Positions 57,680 to 64,000 of a stretch of 64,000 nt of DNA are shown one piece after another. The notes under the pieces are model-generated. The model was given only the letters and a program-made list of their open reading frames with translations, ran no database searches and had not been told where the DNA came from. Numbering within the stretch: position 1 is the first letter of the stretch; every line of letters begins with the position of its first letter. This DNA is from Bryum argenteum (taxonomy: Eukaryota > Streptophyta > Bryopsida > Bryales > Bryaceae): assembly GCA_037043015.1 (NCBI GenBank), contig CM073330.1, forward strand, positions 5,295,263 through 5,359,262, given 5' to 3'. Position numbers and translations under genes: made by a program.

Positions 57680-59520
57680 ATAGGAAAATACTCAGACTAG
57701 AGTAAGAAAATGCGGAGTTGGAATGACCATTTTGAATCATTATCACAAACAGAAGGATCGCTATCTACCCACTAGAAGGCAAGTATTATACACTCTGACT
57801 GGACAATGACTGAAAAGTGGTGTACTGTAAAAATGATTGTATTTCCTGTATATGCATTATTATTCAACTTCGGGACGTATGGCAGAGGACAATTGTGAAG
57901 ACAGACAATGTTGTGACAAGACTCACCCACTAGAAATGGACTGCTAGTTCTATCTATGAAATACAACAAATCACAACAAATTAAATATGGTTATTACCGA
58001 CTTCTTTAGTAATGATTGTCCTAATTTTGATACCAGTTTTAATTTCGAACACCATATTTGAACAGTTGGGAAATTTCATGATATTGAAAATGTGTAAGCT
58101 AGAAGAAGAAGGAAAAGAAAAAGAAAAAGAAGAGTAAGATACAAAGGTTTTGGTAAATTTTTCAAAATACACACAACATGTAGAATGAGAACCGTTCAAC
58201 CTCAACCCTTGAGATGTGGTATGAGTACAGCTTAAGTAAAGCCACAAGTAAAGTCATAGTAGCACTTTAGAGCCATATTGTGCCACTATGGTTTAACTCA
58301 GATTATATTTCCACTAGTAGTGACACTCTTTCAGGCTGGACATCTTCCCAATTCGTGTTTTCGGAAGATATTGTATCCAAAATATTCAACCTAAAATGCT
58401 TCGAAAATGGCCAATAACCACAAGGAAGCTTTCTGAGCAACACAGTGCTCTGTACACCTATATTTCTCACTTGGCTTCTGGGTGCAAAAATGTTCACACC
58501 TCAATTAGTTCGGTGAGGTTCGATTAGATGCACTAACTCACAAGACCAACCTTTTCAGATGAGGACTGACTGACTGATCCTCTAAGCGTTCGGACAGAAC
58601 CCAGACCCGTGGGAGTGCTCTTACAGTAGTACAACACTGTAAGAGCGCTGGTTCATGATGTGTGCTCACAGCAAAGTGTCCTTACATGTTGAAAACATGG
58701 GCAGTCAAAGAGCTTTGGTGTAAACATGCACTGAATACACCAGCTTTTCACCTGACTGTGCAGATTTTCTGATGAGAATTGCAGTCCAATACTCAAAAAA
58801 TAGACACCCCGAGAAGGGAAAACCAGTAGGATGGCTCAAAAATCTCAAGTAGTTTTGTCCTGGTAAGTACTACCTGTCTCTGTATAATAGTATGCAGTAC
58901 AAAAAGAGGGCCCCTCGTTCTCATACTTCATCAACTTCGCATGCATCGAGTGGCGACCTTGTTAGGTGAAGTTTCCGGTACTATTTCCTGAGTTTGGTGG
59001 CGCAGAGATAAGAGATGGTCACCGCTCTCATATAAGCGCGTGTACTCTTATTCATCAATCTGGGATAATTATCAATTTACACACAGAAGAAACTGTATAA
59101 AAGCTCAGAAAAATATGTTTAATTGAAAGTTCTAGTGATTTGATCGGATTCCACAACGTCATGAAATAGTAAGGCTTGTACAGGTGAATGGACCTTACAA
59201 TGCTGATGTTGCTGTGGTAGTGGGAGTTCGAAGGATGTCACTCTTACAACGGCTATCGTAATGTTGTTCTAGAATGTCTTTTCAGCATGGCCTCAAAAGT
59301 CCGCCATTCCAATCGAGCCTTGATTACTGTCCTTTCTCCTGCAATTTTCACTTGTGAGAGCAATGCAGGTTCAGATGTTCCCGCTACTTAATGTGCAACT
59401 CAGCAGTAATGTGGTGTGGATCAGCTTTTCTAGCAAAAGCTAACTCACGAGTATCCTTGTTGAAGAGATAACGGAAGAAGTGCTCCGGAAGATGGTAAAC
59501 TGAGCTCGTGAGCTTTCATC
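57680..59520. other. spacer and upstream region of the NPF transporter
   Basis: A short hairpin with 13-base arms (AGTGCTCTTACAG and CTGTAAGAGCGCT) at about 58614-58649. Otherwise nothing recognised. The last few hundred bases are presumably promoter and leader. Confidence 0.35.
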
Positions 59521-62500
59521 ATGGCCGCTTCTTCCTGTTGGGGCAATTCGTTGGGGTGCCTGCTGCATCGTTCTGGCGCTAAGGTAATGCTTGCTTCACT
59601 GTTTATTGCACTGGTTCCAATGCTACATTCCAGTCTACTTGCATTGTTCTCATACTGAACATTCTTCGCGCTCCAAAAAACATTAGTGCAAAAAATTGGT
59701 CCAAATACTGTCTCCACTAGTGTTTGAAAGCCTCCACATTGTCTCCACTAGTTTGTTTGAAAGTCCACAGTGTTTCAACCATGGTTCTGCACTAGTGCAT
59801 TTTCCATCTGAAAAGTTTTCACTACAATAACGAGCGTCTGCATTGGTGCTCCCAAGAGTATTTAGCAACGGCTCGTACTCTTGTCTCGTGTGCAGCTGTA
59901 GCTGAAGAGGCTACGGCATTCGTAAAAGCTGTTGTTAAGTTTCAAAGAAAGCTCGACGGAAGTATATGTCTGGTTACGAAGACATGACTCTTGGTTGCTT
60001 TAGTCTTTGACTCCACCTCGTATTACTTTGCTGCAAGTTAACGTCACACAAACGAACGAATTTTCAGTATTAGTAGGTCAAGTGAGAGTGCGTTTTGAAA
60101 TTAACGCAAGCAGAGTGGCAAATTGGTCTCAGGTTCAAGAGAAAGCTTCATCGAGCGAACAGGACAATGGCATTGCCTCAGATAGTAGCAACGACCTCGT
60201 AGTACACGGAGACAATGTACCGAAAGTTGAGAGTATCCAGACAGCTGAACGCAGAGTTGGGGGCTGGAAGACTACTCCATTCATCTTTGGTAAGCCAATT
60301 TTCCTGTAAAACAGACAATAAAGGGAATCTCAGTGTCGCTGTAGGAGCAAAAACGTCGGACCTTATGCCCGTAACTGTTCATGCTCCTCTGCTCACGAGG
60401 GAGGAGACCTGTCCCCGAACTCGACAACATCGATAGCATGAAATGTGGACATGTGACAGAGAAATTGAGTGATTAAGCGGCGCTCTCACGAACTTCCCTT
60501 TGTTGAGTTATTGCTGGAAGAACTCATGTTTCGTTAGTGTAGCTTCAATGCAGAGGAAGTACATAGTTTCAACAAGGCTTATGATAGCAGTTTCAAATCC
60601 TTCTTCTGCATCAGTGCAAGAGAGAACGTTGATTACGTCTAGCTTGCTGACAAGAGTTGGCCTATTACAGGAAATGAACTGGGTGAAAGACTGGCGGGGT
60701 TCGGGCTGTCAATGAACTTGATCACATTCCTTACCTTGGAGATGCACATGCCGACAGTCAAAGCTGCGAACATCATCACCAATTTTCAAGGAACCAGTGG
60801 CTTGACCCCACTGGTTGGAGCCTTCATTGCAGATGCGTACCTTGGGCGTTTCAAGACTATTGCCATAACCTCTATCATTTACAATCTGGTAAGAAGCTAA
60901 TTCGTCGTAACATGCTGAACAACTTATAGAGATCTTGCCTGTATTGTTGCTGGAGTACAAGAACTCAAGGACGTTTACCTCGTCTGACATGTGCACAGGG
61001 CATCATATTTTTGACATTATCTGCAACGCTATCCTCCCTCCGACCACCGGCATGCAGTCACACTCTAGCTCTGCCAGCTGAATGCAAGGAGCCCACATCG
61101 AAGCAACTATGGTACTTTTACAGCTCTTTGTTTCTGCTAGCAATTGGCACAGGCGGTATAAGGCCCAACACAGCCGCATTCGGAGCAGACCAGTTTAATC
61201 CGTTGGATCCGAAGGAGAAGAAGCAGCTATGGCATTTCTTCAACTGGTATTACTTTTGCGTGGGAATCTCCATCCTTGGAGCAGTCACCGTCATCGTTTA
61301 CATTCAAGACAACGTGGGTTGGACGTGGGGATTCGGCATTCCAGCCTTGTTGATGACTCTTGCGATAGTGAGTTTCTTCATTGGATCGCCCTCCTTCCGT
61401 TACGTTCCTCCTGTGGGAAGCCCATTCACTCGACTTGCACAAGTTGTGGTCGCTGCATGCCGGAAACGAAAGCTTGCGTTACCAAGTGAGGACTACTTAC
61501 TTCACAGAAGAGATGAAAATGGTGGAGTCAGCCGCTACCCGGCCTTTGTCGAGCTACATCACACCAATCAGTTTACGTAAGGCCTGCACTCTTACTTCCT
61601 TGCAAGATGATTCCTCACTCATATTGACGATCAATCACATATCTGAAGTAATCACATACACATTTGAGATGAGCAGGTGTTTTCAATTTCAGGTTTCTAG
61701 ATAAAGCTGCAATTAAGGAGGAAGGGGACAACGGGACCTCACATACAAGTCGATGGCGCCTCTGCACGGTTCATCAGATTGAGGAGCTTAAGTCCTTGTT
61801 ACGCTTGGCCCCGATCTGGACAACCACCATTCTGGTCTCCACTGTCATCGTCCAGCAGGGAACTTTCTCTGTGCAGCAAGCCCGCAGCATGGACAGGTTC
61901 GAGCTCTTTTGCTGTGTTAGCAATGCCTGGATTGATCTCAAACAAAGTTCTTAACTGATATTCTGTGTGTATGCACAGGCGCATGGGAAGCTTCGAAATG
62001 CCAGCGGCCTCCATAGCGGTATTCGGTATACTCATGCTTTTGATCTGGATACCGATATACGATCTGCTCATCATGAAGTGGCTGAAAAAAGCTTCAGGCA
62101 ACGAACGAGGTATCACGCCGTTGCAGCGCATTGGCACAGGGCTCCTGTTAGCAATTCTGTCGATGCTTGTTGCAGCGGGAGTGGAGATTAGGCGACGAAA
62201 CGCAGCGCACGAACATGGCCTCCTGGACCGACCAGATGTGACGATCCCCGTCTCCGTGTTTTGGTTAGTACCCCAGCATTGTCTCTTCGGATTGGCGGAA
62301 GCGTTCGTGTTCGTAGGAGAACTCGAATTCTTCTATGATCAATCGCCCGAAAGCATGCGGAGCACAGGGACCGCGCTGTTCTGGAGCACCTTCGCCATTG
62401 GCAACTATGTCAGCACGGTCATCGTCACCATCATCAGTGACAAGACGAATTGGCTCGTCAACAACTTGAATCGAGCTCATCTTGAGAACTTTTACTGGTT

Positions 62501-62627
62501 CCTTGCTGTTCTCAGCACCGTCAATTTCCTGTGTTTCCTCTTGTCCGCTCACTGGTTTCGGTACAAGAATGAGGGATCGCAAGATTCGGAGCTTGAGGTG
62601 CTTCCTCCTAAAGGCGAAACGGTGTAA
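59521..62627 (+). CDS. NPF/PTR (POT family) proton-coupled peptide or nitrate transporter
   Basis: Six exons, 59521-59583, 60133-60289, 60671-60888, 60999-61576, 61693-61896 and 61979-62627, all phases agree; 622 aa, normal for NPF. The order of features is GGWKTTPFIFGNELGERLAG (about 64-83) with the proton-coupling ExxER motif (E76, E79, R80), the helix MNLITFLTLEMHM, GLTPLVGAFIADAYLGRFKT, GTGGIRPNTAAFGADQFNP, FFNWYYFCVG, the long loop after helix 6 with RYPAFVELHHTNQFTFLDK, APIWTTTILVS, the QQGTFSVQQARSMDRR substrate-gate region and GLAEAFVFVGELEFFYDQSP. Twelve membrane helices are expected, plasma membrane or tonoplast. Substrate (peptide, nitrate, hormone) cannot be told from sequence. 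Exon 1 is inferred from a fitting ATG, donor and phase; everything from GGWKTTPF on is solid. Confidence 0.9.
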
Positions 62628-64000
62628 ATACAATACATTACACTAGCTGGTTGATTTTTATCCGTATTGACAATTTTGTGACTGCCTCAAGCAGCATTGT
62701 CACAAGAAGCTTTTGGTTGATGAATTTATGTACACCGATTCAGAAACACTCATTATTTGACATTAACGGGAAATTTTGAATCTAATTCTAACAAGATACT
62801 ACTTACATTTTCAAGCTGTTCGTCTGGTCGAGTACTGAAATACCATACGTAGTCACCTCGTACACGTGAATCTTGATAAGTAAGAAGCACAAAGCACGTC
62901 TTTGAGCCGTCCGTCTGGTCGAGTCTCTCAACTTCCGCACCCGGTCACCTCGTAGAAGTGCGAAGAATTTTAGACATGACTTTCTACTCCGCTTCGAGTG
63001 AAACTTCTTACATCGAACCGGATCGAAATTTCTTGACAAAATACAGAAAAGGCAGGCGTCACTAACTTGAAGAGCGAGATGTAGAAAAGAGCTCAGGCAC
63101 CAGAATTCTTTACCTCAAAATGTGACGACAAGAAGCAGACCAAAAAAACAGGACTATTCATATCTAACAACGAACGGATTTGCCTTAACAGCATGCATAC
63201 ATGTAAATACGCATAGAATCATCAAAAAATATCAAGATTATTCCCGGGGAGACGAGAATTTTTCGGATTTTTTCAGCAGCAGTGTATCAATAATCTGAAT
63301 TCGTACACGCTATTGTTCGTCTCTCTTCATCAGAAATTCGACAGGAAGCATTGTTTACTGCCGGAAAGGAGGTCAAATCTTATTCAAAATCGATCGGCTT
63401 TGCCTCAACTGCATGCGTACCTGTTTATGAAGCTCAAGTAAGTACAGAACAGTAAGAATCTATCAGAAATCATCAAGGAGACGATAATTTTATCGAATTT
63501 TTCGGCTTAATGCATCGTTACTGTTCATCATATCAAGTTTGCCATCCCTCGAGTAGCTTCATCAAAATTCCTACCGTAACATTGCCTCTTCAGCACATCT
63601 CGATTCCATTCCGAAGCACAGTCATCTTGAAGTACCGCCAGCCTAATTCGAATTCAAACGACCGCTTCCCGCTTGAAAGCCCTCCTCTTGTTTCCTTGCT
63701 ACCTTATCCCTTGTTCTGATTACCCTAATTGTTCAGAATCTTAACTTACTAATTTACCACCCAAGGAACATTCAAAGGGGCATTTTATAAGAAATGGAAC
63801 GGTGGTGAAATATAAACAATTTATCTTGTGTGTACCTAATGATTTGATTTTTAATTATATTCTTTGATATTTTCAAGTGACTATAGAATTGGAGTGAGGA
63901 TACAAAAATTTGAGAGTTTAAGAAGGTTGGATGATATAAAGTAGAGGATTGTGGATGGAGCTATTTCTTTCCATGGGTGAAAAGGTAAATTAGCGAATGA
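62628..64000. other. downstream region with two tandem repeat pairs
   Basis: 3' UTR, then a ~110-bp tandem pair (62818-62900 and 62908-62995, both with CGTCTGGTCGAGT and CACCTCGTA). A second, looser pair of about 120-bp units lies at 63170-63275 and 63395-63515 (both with TTGCCT-AAC-GCATGC, ATCATCAA and TTTTCGG). No gene recognised. Confidence 0.5.

Noticed and set aside
1-64000. CRISPR arrays, operons, riboswitches or prophage
   Set aside because: Genes have spliceosomal introns and the repeats are MITEs, SINEs and tandem duplications; nothing bacterial in layout.

Overview
The window is nuclear DNA of a land plant. The genes have GT-AG introns, and they include a plant-type glutamate-cysteine ligase relic, an NPF/PTR peptide-nitrate transporter, a plant heavy-metal-associated (HMA) protein, a universal stress protein and cytosolic ribosomal protein uS5 (RPS2). 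Spacers are AT-rich and crowded with small non-autonomous DNA transposons. I cannot fix the species; a bryophyte or other non-flowering plant seems possible from how compact and few the genes are, but that is inference.

Layout. 1-6 kb: AT-rich spacer with a possible C-terminal exon at the very edge, a CACTA-type MITE and decayed repeats. 6.1-13.3 kb (minus): a 14-exon gene for the organellar tRNA threonylcarbamoyladenosine enzyme (Qri7/OSGEPL1/plant GCP1), which I could assemble exon by exon with matching phases. 13.4-23 kb: repeat-rich spacer. 23.2-25.1 kb (plus): an HMA-domain protein with a long proline-rich N-terminal part, followed by two decayed copies of its own tail. 26.7-27.6 kb (minus): a broken, intron-retaining copy of chloroplast glutamate-cysteine ligase. 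28.2-33.3 kb: three copies of one ~970-bp TTAA-flanked element, two of them nearly identical, with a stranded exon of an EttA-like ABC-F ATPase between them. 33.6-34.9 kb (plus): RPS2. 35.8-38.3 kb (minus): a START/Bet v 1-like (PYR/PYL, lachrymatory-factor-synthase-like) protein of three exons. 38.5-40.1 kb: two PIF/Harbinger-type MITEs. 41.6-42.7 kb: tRNA-derived SINEs with clean target-site duplications, one inserted at the edge of another. 47.1-47.5 kb: a small secreted/membrane protein. 51-54.3 kb: a universal stress protein with a repeat-built leader. 59.5-62.6 kb (plus): an NPF transporter of six exons.

The genes do not form a pathway; they are independent eukaryotic loci. The most unusual content is in the spacers: a TTAA-target MITE family (piggyBac-like ends) seen in up to nine copies, with a small hairpin near one end that occurs in both orientations; two gene relics; and a nested SINE pair whose duplications record the order of insertion. 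No retrovirus-like or other capsid-bearing element was recognised.
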